This document shows positions 1 to 11,215 of a stretch of DNA of 64,000 nt, one piece after another. Numbering within the stretch: position 1 is the stretch's first letter; each line of letters opens with the position of its first letter. Position numbers and translations under genes: made by a program. This stretch comes from Portunus trituberculatus (Eukaryota; Arthropoda; Malacostraca; Decapoda; Portunidae), in the NCBI RefSeq assembly GCF_017591435.1, contig NC_059269.1, positions 3,866,129 to 3,930,128 of the forward strand. The letters are read 5' to 3'. The notes under the pieces were generated by a model that saw only the letters and a list, made by a program, of their open reading frames with translations, had not been told where the DNA came from and did no database searches.

Positions 1-1023
1 GGGGAGAATGGACGTTACGGACTGACTCTAGGGTTTGTGGGGATGGGGAGATAACACGGTGGGTAATCGCGGTTATGAACAAAAATACTTGTAGAAATGG
101 GAGAACTTGCAGAGTGGAAAGTTAGGAAAGAGAGAAGGGAAGTAAGAGGAAAATAAGCTGAATGGAAAAAAATACAAGAAAAAAGAAGAGGGGAAAAAAA
201 TCAGTAGAGACGAGAAGGTGGATGGTAAAGGATGAGTGAAGCTCCAGTGAACAAGAATGAAGCTCATGTTGCAAAAGAAGCAAATGCACTCATATAAAAG
301 CTAGACTGAAGTATGTCCTAGCAACAAATTCACTACATAGGTAAGAGTTTGAAAAGGAGCGCTCGATACATCCACGTCAGAAAAACCTCTGCTAACAATC
401 ATCGAGCGAACAATCTTTCAGCAATGAACTGAACTCATGATAGGTGTAACACAGTCCCCAATTAAGGTGCGATAGACGAAGCCATGAGATAAAGAGTGAA
501 GACATCTTGGAGGGGGAAAGATCACGTGATGGTATGCATTACTTTCCTGTAAAACCACATCGCATGAGCCAAGCGGTGACTAACGATCGACATTCTAGGA
601 AAACATTACAGGATTCGAAGTAAAGACGTAAAGTAAAGGAGGAGGGAGAAGAGAAGGATTGGGGAGAGGAGAACTAGGAAGAAAGAAGATATTAAAAGAT
701 GATGAAATAGAAGGAAAGGGAGAGAGAGAAATGTCAAGAGGAATGAAGAATGAGGGAATAAGTTGAAGCGAACAGAAGAACGAGGAAAAGATATAACTAA
801 GAAGAAAAGAAATAAAGATTGGAGAATAAGCAAATGAGGAAGGGAGACGAGAGGATGAGATTGCAAGATGAGTAATTGCAAGAAGGGAAGGGAGAGGAAG
901 AGGTAGAGGAAGTGTTAAAAGGTGATGAAAGGATTAAAAAAGATCACTAGGGCTTAAGAAATTCGTGAGTCTCTTGGGTTTTTCCAGCACGTGAATGATT
1001 TCGTGACATTCTGGACAGGTGAC

Positions 1024-1026
<3 letters not shown>
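1..1026. other. Non-coding, purine-rich stretch
   Basis: No gene is supported. The plus strand is strongly purine-biased, especially at 80-240 and 618-945, which are irregular mixes of GGA, GAA and AGA. The open frames on the opposite strand here are Ser/Leu/Phe-rich and follow from this bias. There is no start context, conserved motif or splice pattern I can defend. Confidence 0.7.

Positions 1027-1069
<43 letters not shown>
1027..1069. repeat. (GA)n microsatellite
   Basis: Perfect 43-bp GA dinucleotide array. Confidence 0.97.
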
Positions 1070-1071
<2 letters not shown>

Positions 1072-1206
1072 TGATAGGTTACTTCAATACACACGTAAGG
1101 CAGAACATTAACAGTGGGGTCAGTAAATGTGATCAATAGGATGATTCTTTATTGTTTATTGAATACCATGACATCATTACCTGCGATTTAGCTATATTTA
1201 TTAATA

Positions 1207-1309
1207 TTGCTGCTGCTGCTGCTGCTGCGTCGTCTACTGCTACACTACACTACACTTCTATTACTACTGCTACTGCTACTACTACTGCTACTGCACTATT
1301 GTTGCTATA

Positions 1310-1367
<58 letters not shown>

Positions 1368-1378
1368 GCTGCTGCTGC
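1207..1378. repeat. (TGC)n / (CTA)n compound microsatellite
   Basis: A TGC run (about 1207-1228) passes through mixed TAC/TGC triplets into a pure CTA array (about 1310-1367) and ends in TGC triplets. It lies immediately upstream of a LINE 3-prime fragment that itself runs into a TAC array, so the element is bracketed by the same triplet. Degenerate TAC triplets continue to about 1435. Confidence 0.95.
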
Positions 1379-1435
1379 TACTGCTACTACATTACTGTTA
1401 CTACACAACTTCTACCATTACTACTATACTACTAT

Positions 1436-1567
1436 ACTTTCTCTGGTAAACTCTGGAACTCCCTGCCTGCTTCTGTATTTCCATCTTCCTACGACTTGAC
1501 TTCTTTTAAGAGGGAGGTTTCAAGACATTTGTCCCTCACTTTTTTGGATAACCCTTATTATCTTTAA
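1436..1567 (+). pseudogene. LINE reverse transcriptase C-terminal fragment
   Basis: The frame from 1436 reads 43 codons without a stop and ends TAA at 1565-1567. The block KLWNSLPASVF is followed by PSSYDLTSFKREVSRHL. This is the hallmark C-terminal tail of jockey/CR1-type reverse transcriptase ORFs, downstream of the catalytic domain, where a conserved W-N-S-L-P precedes a short basic helix. No catalytic residues remain, so it cannot be active. There is no start codon and no upstream homology. The frame enters CTA repeat sequence before 1436, so a longer open frame on the same strand is not this protein. Confidence 0.88.
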
Positions 1568-1644
1568 GGGATCTGACAACCCAGTGGGCCTTTTTTTTCC
1601 ATTTTTTGTTGTCCTTGGCCAGTGTCTTCTCCTGCATAAAAAAA
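1436..1644 (+). mobile_element. LINE (jockey/CR1-like) 3-prime end, family A copy 1
   Basis: This is a 5-prime-truncated non-LTR retrotransposon. It keeps the last 43 codons of the reverse transcriptase ORF (to the TAA at 1565-1567) and a short 3-prime UTR. The UTR contains a ggcc-T(n) segment, then ttgtccttggccagtgtct and cctgcataaaaaaa, which leads directly into (TAC)n at 1645. The same C-terminus and UTR motifs recur, decayed, at 51815-52108, which confirms a dispersed family. Truncation at the 5-prime end is normal for target-primed insertion. The clade is assigned from the WNSLPAS...F...SYDL.SFKR motif and is approximate. Confidence 0.88.
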
Positions 1645-1714
<70 letters not shown>

Positions 1715-1816
1715 GCCACCACCACTATATTATTATTATCATTATTATTATTGTTTTTTTTTTTCTCTTGTTCCTTTTCTTTCTTCTTCCTTCTTCTTCT
1801 TCTTCTTCTTCTTCTT

Positions 1817-1847
<31 letters not shown>

Positions 1848-1873
1848 TCTCTTTCTTCTTCTTTTCTTTTCTT

Positions 1874-1904
<31 letters not shown>

Positions 1905-2003
1905 TTATTATTATTATTATTGTTCTTCGTCTTCTTCGTCTTCTTCGTCTTCTTCGTCTTCGTCTTCGTCTTCGTCTTCTTTTTTTTTTCTTCTTCTTCT
2001 TCA

Positions 2004-2049
<46 letters not shown>
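1645..2049. repeat. Compound trinucleotide tract (TAC)n-(TTC)n-(TTCGTC)n-(ATT)n
   Basis: Pure TAC (1645-1714) is followed by ATT-rich sequence, then TTC arrays (about 1779-1846 and 1858-1902), a short ATT run (about 1903-1921), a TTCGTC-type block (1924-1980), more TTC, and ATT (about 2004-2044). The TAC part starts exactly at the A-run ending the LINE 3-prime UTR, so it is probably the element tail plus later growth. Long open frames here are homopolymeric amino-acid runs and are not genes. Confidence 0.95.
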
Positions 2050-2234
2050 ATTATTAATTTATTTATGTATTTATTATCATTCTATTTGTTTGTGCTCGCA
2101 GAAGAAAATGACATTGAGAAAAAAGACAATACGGAAACATGATCATTGATAATCACGGCATTGAGTTCTAAATATCTCGCCTTCTAAAAACATTGTTAAA
2201 ATATCACGTATACAATTTTTTCATATTTCAACCT

Positions 2235-2240
<6 letters not shown>

Positions 2241-2293
<53 letters not shown>
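2241..2293. repeat. (GA)n microsatellite
   Basis: Perfect 53-bp GA array. Confidence 0.97.
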
Positions 2294-2295
<2 letters not shown>

Positions 2296-3254
2296 GGAGG
2301 ACAGGTAAATATTTTATCTATTTTCACCCTTAATTAGCTTCACGTACATACACACACACGTACATACATACCTTGGGTGGCGAACATTAAGGCGAGTACG
2401 CACCTCTTGTTTACCTGTCACTCCCGCGCCCTAATGAGCCGCCCGCCGCCCGCACCTCGACCTCTCGCGGTTCAATTCGTTACCTCTTATTTGTTATACC
2501 ATTTGTTCATCGCCTGTAAATCTTCCACTCGTGTCGCCTTCAATTACACGTGTATTTGTTATGTCTTTCACCTGCTCTTTCTTTCCTGTGTGTGTTTTTT
2601 TAATGTTTGATTTTCTTTTCGTCCTATACTTTTGTTTTTTTGTGTATTTTTATTACTTCATAGATTTATAGAGAAGAGAGAGAGTCTAACTACGATTTTG
2701 AAAGTAGGTTACATATTAGACGAAATGCACACGTAGTTGTATGTTTATTTGTTTTTTAGTTTTATTTCTCTTCAATACGTTTTCTTTTTGCTGCTTCATG
2801 GATCAAGGAAGGAAGATTGAGTTGAAGATTGAGTGACCTTACAACTAATGCACGTAGATTATGCATGCAACTACAGATAAATAGTAGAGGGTTCGTAGAT
2901 CGATAAGTATTGCATCTAGTCAATAACGAACAACAAATACTGGCAGTAAACTAAGCGCTGAAGAAAATGCCGATCAAAATCATGTGGGGCTTCGAAAAAT
3001 AAAGGAAGCTTCGGTGTTATGTAAAAGTTTAACTCAATTCTGCCAAGTGGTGTTTATGTCCATTTCATGATGTGGGTTTGGGAATTACTGCGAATCATGT
3101 GTTGTTTGTTTGCGCTTCGTGACTTTCAGACCTATTAAGCTTGAGTGTTTTTATATGGCCCTTGTTTAATTATTTCAAGGTATCGGACAGATATAGGCTT
3201 AAGTGTCTTCACAATGTTTTATTTCAACAAACTCTCATGATTATCTTCACGCAA
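2294..3254. other. Unique sequence, no gene seen
   Basis: AT-rich sequence with T-rich runs near 2580-2660. A 77-codon frame at 2377-2610 has no recognisable motif and ends in a T-rich tract. I see no RNA gene, splice-delimited exon or mobile-element end. Confidence 0.6.
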
Positions 3255-3740
3255 AGATAGGTGGACAAGAGATAGACAAAGACAGATACATAAACGGTAG
3301 ACAGACGATGGACAGAGAGAGAGATGGAAAAATGGGTGAACAGACAAGCAGACAGACGCATAGAGGTAGACAGGTAAACAGGAAATAGATATAGACAGGT
3401 GGATAGACAGATAAGCAGATGGTAGATCGATAGATTGATATAATATAGACTGATAGAGGGACATAGAGAAGGGAAACAAATACAAAGGTAAAGTGGTAAA
3501 CAGAAAATATATACAGACAAGCAGATAGATTGGTAGACAGATAGACAAGCAAAGGGAGGTAGACAGATAGTACACAGAAGATAGATAGATACAAACTAAT
3601 TGCGTAGATGGACGATAGATAAAACAGACGTGACAAAGGGAAGGAGACAGACAGCCAGAGAAACAGACAGGTACACAGGAGATAGACATGTAAAAGCAAA
3701 ATTAACAGACAGGTAGGCAAAAGATAGGCTGACAGAGGAA
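3255..3740. repeat. Degenerate GATA/GACA tetranucleotide block
   Basis: About 480 bp built from interspersed GATA, GACA, TAGA and CAGA words, with no long pure run. It is old and heavily mutated. The lack of stops in several minus-strand frames (156 and 210 codons) follows from CTAT/CTGT words, which translate as Tyr/Leu/Ser/Cys/Val. I do not call these genes. Confidence 0.85.
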
Positions 3741-4322
3741 AGGGAGACACGGTTCGTAGGGGGAGGAACCTTGGGTCTGTAATGCATCTTGTCTCCGTGA
3801 GTCGTGGCAGGAGGTTCACATCGGCAGTGGCGGCGGCGGCAGTGTAGCCAACCCCAGCTTCCCCACTAGCACGTTGCACAGAGCATCAACAAAAAGCTGA
3901 CAGGAAAATAGAGCAACATGAAACAATTCCTGAGCGAGTAGATTAGTATTTCTCAAGAGTTTCATGTCAAGAATAAGTTTTTTTTTCCTGAAAGCAAACG
4001 TTACGCAACTCTGAAAAAACTATTGCAAGATTATATTATTAGGTATCAGTTGGCGTTTGGCAGCAGGAAGAGTCGACAGTCCCGTCAGCTTGTTAATCCA
4101 AATCGTCCTTATGTCCCGCGGCGAGTTTATTAGGGTATTTCCCTTACCCAGGCCAGGTGTGCGGAAGCTACCTGAGTTAATTGCTGCCCTAAACTTGCGC
4201 CGTGTCGTAAATAATAATGACTCGTTGACCGTCTCTGTAATTTTGCTCTTTAAGTTTCCTGATTCGAGTATGTACGTATGTATGCATATACTAGGTAGGT
4301 AGTTAGGTAGATAGGTAAGTAT

Positions 4323-4326
<4 letters not shown>
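3741..4326. other. Mostly unique sequence, no gene seen
   Basis: Contains a short GGC run near 3827-3840 and degenerate TATG/TAGG words at about 4268-4320 leading into the GT array. No coding or RNA feature can be supported. Confidence 0.6.
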
Positions 4327-4365
<39 letters not shown>

Positions 4366-4368
4366 TCT
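4327..4368. repeat. (GT)n microsatellite
   Basis: GT array, pure to 4358 and then interrupted (TATG, TC). It is flanked on both sides by TATG-like words. Confidence 0.95.
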
Positions 4369-4685
4369 GTACGTATACATGCATGTATGTATATTGTCAA
4401 AGAACTAGTATTCACGTCTTACTGACTATTTGTGTAAGAGAAAAAAAATACCATCTTAGTTCGAACGCCACTTCAGCATCAACGATTCCCACACACAACC
4501 AGCCATACATGGACACCAACTTTCCTCGAACCACTCAGAGGAAGACGCTTAGAAGAGAAACGCATCTGAGATAAGCTTGATGTCGCTAATTAAAAGACTC
4601 CTACTTCCCTTTTAGTCTCTCGTCATCACCCGGTAAAGTCCAAGGCCAGTGTAGCTGCAACAAAAACTTTAGAGAGGCCGGGTAC

Positions 4686-4720
4686 GGGAGGGAGGGAAGG
4701 AGGGTGGGTGGGAAGGAGGG
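4686..4720 (+). other. G-quadruplex motif
   Basis: Seven GGG runs within 35 bases, separated by loops of one base (A or T) or five bases (AAGGA). This exceeds the usual rule of four G3 runs with loops of 1-7. It lies in a purine-rich segment (4672-4752) between unique sequence and the CT array at 4936. No promoter or gene is visible next to it. Confidence 0.8.
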
Positions 4721-4933
4721 TTGGACGTAGGAGAGAGGGAAGGGAAGGAGTACCGGGGCGTAATTAATGTGGCGGTAATGGATCGTGGCACAGGTGTTTA
4801 TCTCCTTATTTCAGTCGAGGAGGTCGTGATAAGAGTGAGAGTGGAGTCAAGTAGTTGGTGGAGCGTTAATTGTTGACTTAGAGCGATTAAACAGGGAAAC
4901 TTTTTTATTTTCTTCCTGTTTTGTCCTATTTTA

Positions 4934-4935
<2 letters not shown>

Positions 4936-5009
<74 letters not shown>
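4936..5009. repeat. (CT)n microsatellite
   Basis: Perfect 74-bp CT array. Confidence 0.97.
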
Positions 5010-5011
<2 letters not shown>

Positions 5012-5112
5012 GTCTTCAAGAAAACGTTAGGAATTTTTCTCTGTATAAAGGAAAGAAGGAATGTGCCACTATGACTAACCAGCGATTAAAAGCCACGTCA
5101 TGCTGATAGAGA

Positions 5113-5175
5113 AGGAGGAGGAGGAGGAGGAGGAGGAGGAGGAGGAGGAGGAGGAGGAGGAGGAGGAGGAGGAGG
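5113..5175. repeat. (AGG)n microsatellite
   Basis: Perfect 63-bp AGG array, encoding poly-Glu, poly-Arg or poly-Gly depending on frame. It sits in a short unrecognised open frame and is treated as non-coding. Confidence 0.97.
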
Positions 5176-6118
<943 letters not shown>

Positions 6119-6649
6119 TCATCCTCACCTCATCTAACTGCTCACACCTGCCCAGGCATTAATTAGCCTCATTTATCGCGTTTTGGGCCTTGACGAGGCG
6201 GCCTTCTGAGTCCTTATTTGTGGGGTACAGCGGGGGACACAATCGAGGGCCGGCTGTTCCCCCTCAAGCACCCGCAGCGGCACATCAGTAGGGGAGGCGT
6301 TGAAGTAGAACGTGTTAATGTAGGGTGACTAAATAATCCGCTTGAGTCAGTTTTTGAGCAGGTTAGGTTTGTGTGTCTTGTGTATGACTCCAAGTTGTAT
6401 GTACATAACGTTTTCTTTCTCCCGCCTATAGGAGATGGATGCTCACGACTCTCCTCAGTATTAAATTTACGTTTTCTTTTCCCGTGTCTCCTATTTTGCC
6501 GCCACGGTGTTCACGGATTAATCTTCTTTTTCCATCGCTAAGATCCGCTACTTTGACTTATCAGCCAACCTCCTCCCTCTTCCCTACCCACCCTCCCACT
6601 GTCTCCCGGCCCTCTCTTCCCCTAGCGGCGTTCCAGACAAAGGACTCAG

Positions 6650-7219
6650 GTGAGGAAGAGTTCCCTCGTAGTTTCTCTGTCCAAAAACAACTTGGAAGGA
6701 TCAATGACCCAGTTCCGGTCGCTTACCTGGGAACACCTGCTCGTGGCGGACACCTGGATGGAGGTGATGAAGGAGGCTCTGGCCCTCGCGACGCATTACC
6801 ACACCCACCGCGCCACGCCCACCACGCCCGCCACTTCGAACCACAGCACACCACAACACACCTGCTTTATAACGCCTCCCGCTAACCACATCCACCACAT
6901 CCATCCCGTCTTATCTTTCCTAAGCATTAAGCTCTCCACACCAGTCACCACAGCCACACTCCCTCGTCAGTTTCCCCATGACACGCCCAGCGCATCAGTC
7001 ACCATGCCTCGCCTCTCTTACCCTCTCGCAGTACCATCAGGCCCAGTCCTCTGCTTCTCTTATAATGTCGCTATTAAACTGCGTTACTTCAAGTCTTGGT
7101 CGTCATACCAACAGCCGCCTGATTATGAAAAGAACGCACAGAAGGCGTTGACATTGAATTGCTTCTGTTACTTCTGTACATTAGCGGCTCATATTTCATT
7201 CATGTATTCTGCTCAGTAA
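6650..7219 (+). CDS. Weak hypothetical ORF (189 codons), possibly not coding
   Basis: Longest non-repetitive plus-strand frame in the first 20 kb. An internal ATG at 6704 opens a segment with GC-rich third positions and a helix-like sequence (MTQFRSLTWEHLLVADTW). It then becomes Thr/His/Pro-rich (ACC, CAC words, about 6800-6980) and ends at 7219 in a T-rich tract. Just upstream, a pyrimidine tract ending CAG-like (ccctag, about 6624) and a CAG-gtgagg at 6648 resemble splice sites, which would place the frame in an intron. I recognise no domain. The composition is equally explained by a C/A-rich stretch. This is the weakest kind of gene call. Confidence 0.12.
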   Translation: MRKSSLVVSLSKNNLEGSMTQFRSLTWEHLLVADTWMEVMKEALALATHYHTHRATPTTPATSNHSTPQHTCFITPPANHIHHIHPVLSFLSIKLSTPVTTATLPRQFPHDTPSASVTMPRLSYPLAVPSGPVLCFSYNVAIKLRYFKSWSSYQQPPDYEKNAQKALTLNCFCYFCTLAAHISFMYSAQ

Positions 7220-9104
7220 GTTTTTTTTTTCTTCTTCAGCAGCACACACGTGTTGTGCCTCACTTGACTGGGCACACTGTAAATTGCAACATTATTACCA
7301 AATATTTCACTACTTTTCAGCTGCATATTTAGAAAAATAAAAAAAAGTTCAGATATTTAATCAAGAATTGTGTGTGTGAGTTGGCCACACTTAGGCTCTG
7401 AATAGGAAAGAAACGAAAGAGAAAAGAAAAAGGAATAGTGCAAAGTGGAAGCTGTTTCTTGGCTTTGGAGGGAGATTTTTCAAGTCTACGGGTGCTGCTC
7501 TCCCAGTACAGAGTAATCATAGTGGTTAGCTATTCAAAGAGAGTCTGTGAATAGATAATTGAATTAGCTGCTCTGTGTACTCATTAGCATCGTTTTGATA
7601 TCATATCTTCTCTATTCCACCATACATAAATCATAAATTAATTTTCAACCTAGAAGTAGACTATTTTGTTTTAATACTGATGATCAAAAAAATAATTGCT
7701 AAAAATTCTTAGGCTTGCTTCCTCTCCTCATCCCCAGCAAACATTAGTAACATTTTGAGATAGTGTTTTCTGTCGGACGAACAATCAAAACCCAAACTAT
7801 TTTTTAACGTAGAAATAGACTCTTGTGTTTCATATGTTAGAAATGTTAGAAATAATGATGCCAAATTAATCGTCAAAAAATCCTTGCCTTGTCTAGCCTC
7901 CTCATCTGACAGTAAATTTTAATAACATTCGAGCACAGCGAGTCAAAGATAACTAGAGAAAACAAAGCCCCCGCGAAGATAGAAGGTGACTCATTTCCAC
8001 AGTTACGCGATCAAAACTAGAGCATGGCAGTTAGTTTGACTTGTGTGGCAGTTAGTGTTCAACGGAGAAAGACAAGGCTTTTCCGACGGTTTTGAATGCG
8101 ATTGTCACTCTTATCTATCTATTTATTGAAAAAGAAGTAAACATTTGACGTCGTACAAATTAAAGTTACCAAATTTCTCTCTCTCTCTCTCTTAGCATCA
8201 TATGGGCGCAATTTTGTTTATCTATGAATATTATTTCCCTTTCTTCCTTCCCTCTTTCCACACTTTACCATGAAGTGTATTTTTTGTTTTTGCAGAAGAT
8301 GGAAGTGAAGGACATTAGCAGTAAGAAGCAAAGCAGCGAGTGAAAACACGGACGTTAGAGAAAGAATGAAACAAGTTAGTGCATTTGTTTCCTTGGTGCC
8401 TCATTAGGCCATTAATCACACTTGTTTTGACGTTGCTTTCATGTGGTCTGGTTCTAATTTTACTGGATAACATTGCGTAATCACTAACAATTTTCTTCAA
8501 GGACTCTGCTTTCTGCTTCTGCTTCTAATTTTGTTTTATTCATTATGTAATCATAACTAAAAACAACACAGCTCAGTTATTTATAATTTAGATTACAACA
8601 AATTTGGTGTGAGTGATGTGTTACTTAGCCACTTCCCCCGTGAACACACACTTAGATATTTTCCTATTTTGTTTTTTCCTTAATCAATATGTCATTTTAA
8701 TATGGCCACTGATTGGGAGTGTGATTTTTAGAGGTAATATTTGGATTCATGAGTGTTTGAAGTAGGTGATAAACGCTTGTTCGTCAAGATATTTGTAACA
8801 TTACGTGACGTCAAGTAATTATCTCATAAATTATAAAACTGCGTTGTGGAAGGAAATTGGAACATCTATATATCATCGCATTATTCGCCTTGAACAAAAC
8901 GATTCTGATAGTGAAGTGTACAAACATGTGACCCACAAAAAAACTGATGTTGCAAGAGCCTGTGAATTTCAAGTCAAGGAATAGAGAACAGATTATTTTT
9001 AGAACGTATGCGCTACTTTGCAGTAAGTAATTAACTACCATGTGCAAAAGTTACGACCTTACGAGCAGAAACATTGCATAATCTTTAGGAGAGCTTACGG
9101 GGCT
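7220..9104. other. AT-rich unique sequence
   Basis: No coding, RNA or regulatory feature is supported, apart from the diverged duplication at 7642-7945 and a short CT run near 8177-8193. Short frames near 7329-7520, 8315-8500 and 8811-9047 lack any motif. Confidence 0.6.
7642..7945 (+). repeat. Diverged direct repeat, period about 160 bp
   Basis: Two adjacent segments (about 7642-7765 and 7800-7945) share the same order of landmarks: TTTTCAACcTAGAAgTAGACT-like start, a gatCAAAaAAT block, CTTGcCTt...CCTCcTCATC, and AACATT...GAG near the end. They read as an old tandem duplication by eye. Identity is moderate and was not computed. Confidence 0.5.
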
Positions 9105-9319
9105 GCCGTGGTACAGTGGAACCATGCGTGCTTTGGAGTCTGAGGGGTCTCCAAGCGCATGGGTTCGAATCCTGTCCACGGTCCGAGTGTAGGTTAGGCT
9201 TCCTCACTCGAGGCAACGGTTTCCTAGCGAGTGGGCTTTGAGATAGGAGGTACCCCAAAAAAGTATCCCCTTTAGCCCATAAACTCCCGTGAAAAGCCCA
9301 CATGGTAAAATAAAAAAAA
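9105..9319 (+). mobile_element. tRNA-derived SINE with A-rich tail, copy 1
   Basis: The 5-prime tRNA-like head has a 7-bp acceptor stem (GCCGTGG at 9105-9111 with CCACGGT at 9176-9182). It also has a pol III A-box-like GGTACAGTGGA, a perfect B-box GGTTCGAATCC (9162-9172) and a T-arm. The region between contains an extra hairpin (GCTTTGGAG...CTCCAAGC), so the parent tRNA is uncertain (Gln- or Leu-like). A tRNA-unrelated body of about 120 bp follows, ending in an A-rich tail at 9306-9318. A shorter copy lies on the minus strand at 52213-52386, confirming a dispersed family. Confidence 0.88.
9110..9172 (+). promoter_or_regulatory. Internal RNA polymerase III promoter (A and B boxes) of SINE
   Basis: A-box-like GGTACAGTGGA at 9110-9120 and B-box GGTTCGAATCC at 9162-9172 have tRNA-like spacing. 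Known for tRNA-derived SINEs: these boxes drive pol III transcription. Activity of this copy is not shown. Confidence 0.7.
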
Positions 9320-9528
9320 GTCAGATTTTTAATGACGAGCCTGAAAGATATTTAAAGATATTGAGGAATAAACATATCTAAAAAAGTTTGAATATAGTGA
9401 GCGAAAGTAGAATTGGTAATCAAATAATGTGCTTTAGTGTGAAATGTTTCATAGAAGATTACATCCTACCCCAGACAACTGTACCTTCCCCGGAAACTGA
9501 ACGCGTATGTCAAGGTCGCTCTTCTCTC

Positions 9529-9575
9529 TTCCTTCCTCCTTCCCTCCCTCCTTCCCTCCCTCCTTACCTCCCTCC
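9529..9575. repeat. CCTT/CCCT pyrimidine tract
   Basis: Short (TTCC/TCCC) run. Four CCC blocks at 9542-9560 give a G-quadruplex motif on the minus strand (loops 1, 5, 1). Confidence 0.8.
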
Positions 9576-9759
9576 ATTCCTCCGTGCGCCAACCTTGAAG
9601 GAGTGTATCCCGGGGCAACAGCGTCACATCGACGCCTCCAGTCATAGCCACTCTACCAAACCAACTTGATTTTTTTCTCAGTTTTTTGTACATCCAATCT
9701 AAAAATTTCACTTTAAACATCCACTAAAGACGCACTTACACGTAAACAATAAATATGAA

Positions 9760-9943
<184 letters not shown>

Positions 9944-10196
9944 TTCAATTTTGCCATTTACGATTCGAGGCGTGGTTTAATTTAACTATTGATAGTTTAC
10001 CTATTCATTAAGGAGTCCTGCCTGGAGGTGTGAGAGTCGCTTTCTCCTCAGGGACACGCTGCACGCCCGTCCCAAGCACAGGTCCTCGTGTTCCTGGTGC
10101 CCTCGATCTAGCGGGGCGACCGGGCGTGACTCTGGCGTGGAATAAAGTGATTTTTGTGAGAGATAGACGTGCAATTGTTGTGATGTTTATTATGTA

Positions 10197-10198
<2 letters not shown>

Positions 10199-10238
<40 letters not shown>
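10199..10238. repeat. (GT)n microsatellite
   Basis: Perfect 40-bp GT array. Confidence 0.97.
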
Positions 10239-10241
<3 letters not shown>

Positions 10242-10699
10242 AGCGTAGGTTCTGTTTAATTTTTATTTTTTCTTACCTCTTCCTTCTTATCTCCTCCTCC
10301 TTCTCCTCCACTTGTTGGCCTCTCACGTCTTCATCGTCCGTGTCACCAGCCCCTGCAACCTCCTCATGCTTATCACTTTATATCAGAAAATCAGTGTTGC
10401 AGAGAGACAAACTGTTACTATATGACAAGATGCTTATCCTTGTCCTCAACTGACATTTTCCCTTTTGTCCTCCTGCCTCCTTACTACCCTTTCCTCTTAT
10501 CCCCTTCTCCTCCTCCTCTTCCTCTTCCTCTCCTCCACGTAGCACCAACACACATGTCACCCTCAAAATATCTGCCGCGGTCGAGACAGTGTTGCGCCGC
10601 GGTTAGGATCGTCGCCGTGATAAAGTCTATAAACACGAAAAATGGAATGCAAGATTGTGGTTATCAGGGAGCGATCAGGGTAAGAAGGCTCCGTCCCTG

Positions 10700-10701
<2 letters not shown>
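10239..10701. other. Pyrimidine-rich then unique sequence
   Basis: TCC/TTC-rich segments at 10270-10330 and 10460-10540. No gene supported. Confidence 0.6.
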
Positions 10702-10780
<79 letters not shown>

Positions 10781-10790
10781 TGTGTGTGTG
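10702..10790. repeat. (GT)n microsatellite
   Basis: 89-bp GT array with one TTTG interruption near 10777. Confidence 0.97.
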
Positions 10791-11103
10791 AGTGAATGGG
10801 AGAGAGAGGAGTAAAAAATAATGTTACAAGTGCACTAAATATTCATACACATGTGCTTATAATTTCTTATTCTATGATGTGTTTTGCTCTATGATTTTCA
10901 TATTAGTTGTAGATGATCGCTCAGTACGGGGAGTGTTTGTCTATTAGTAATATGGAATTGGTGGAGCCACTGACTACTGCTATTATAAGGGCAGTACTTG
11001 ATTTGTGTTTGCAAGAAATACTGTGATAATTTTCGAGTAATAAAAGTGTTTTAAAACTGCAAATTAAAACCTTACTTTGAAATCCTAACTATTTCAATAT
11101 TAT

Positions 11104-11104
<1 letters not shown>
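10791..11104. other. AT-rich unique sequence, no gene seen
   Basis: No coding or RNA signal. It separates the GT array from the SINE tandem. Confidence 0.6.
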
Positions 11105-11176
<72 letters not shown>

Positions 11177-11210
11177 GCGCGCACACGCACACGCACACGC
11201 ACACACACAC
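11105..11210. repeat. (CA)n array with CG interruptions, upstream of SINE
   Basis: Pure CA to about 11174, then CGCGCGCG and CACG variants to 11210. The equivalent array before the second SINE (11505-11570) carries the same kind of CG-rich variant block just before its SINE, pointing to duplication of the whole unit. Confidence 0.95.
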
Positions 11211-11215
11211 ATGTC

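Noticed and set aside
1564..2149. Several 130-178-codon frames of poly-Arg, poly-Tyr, poly-Leu, poly-Phe
   Set aside because: They are direct translations of TAC, TTC and ATT arrays. Overlapping frames on both strands are equally open.
3219..3879. 156- and 210-codon minus-strand ORFs rich in Ser, Leu, Tyr, Cys
   Set aside because: Produced by the degenerate GATA/GACA repeat. No motif is conserved and two frames are open over the same DNA.
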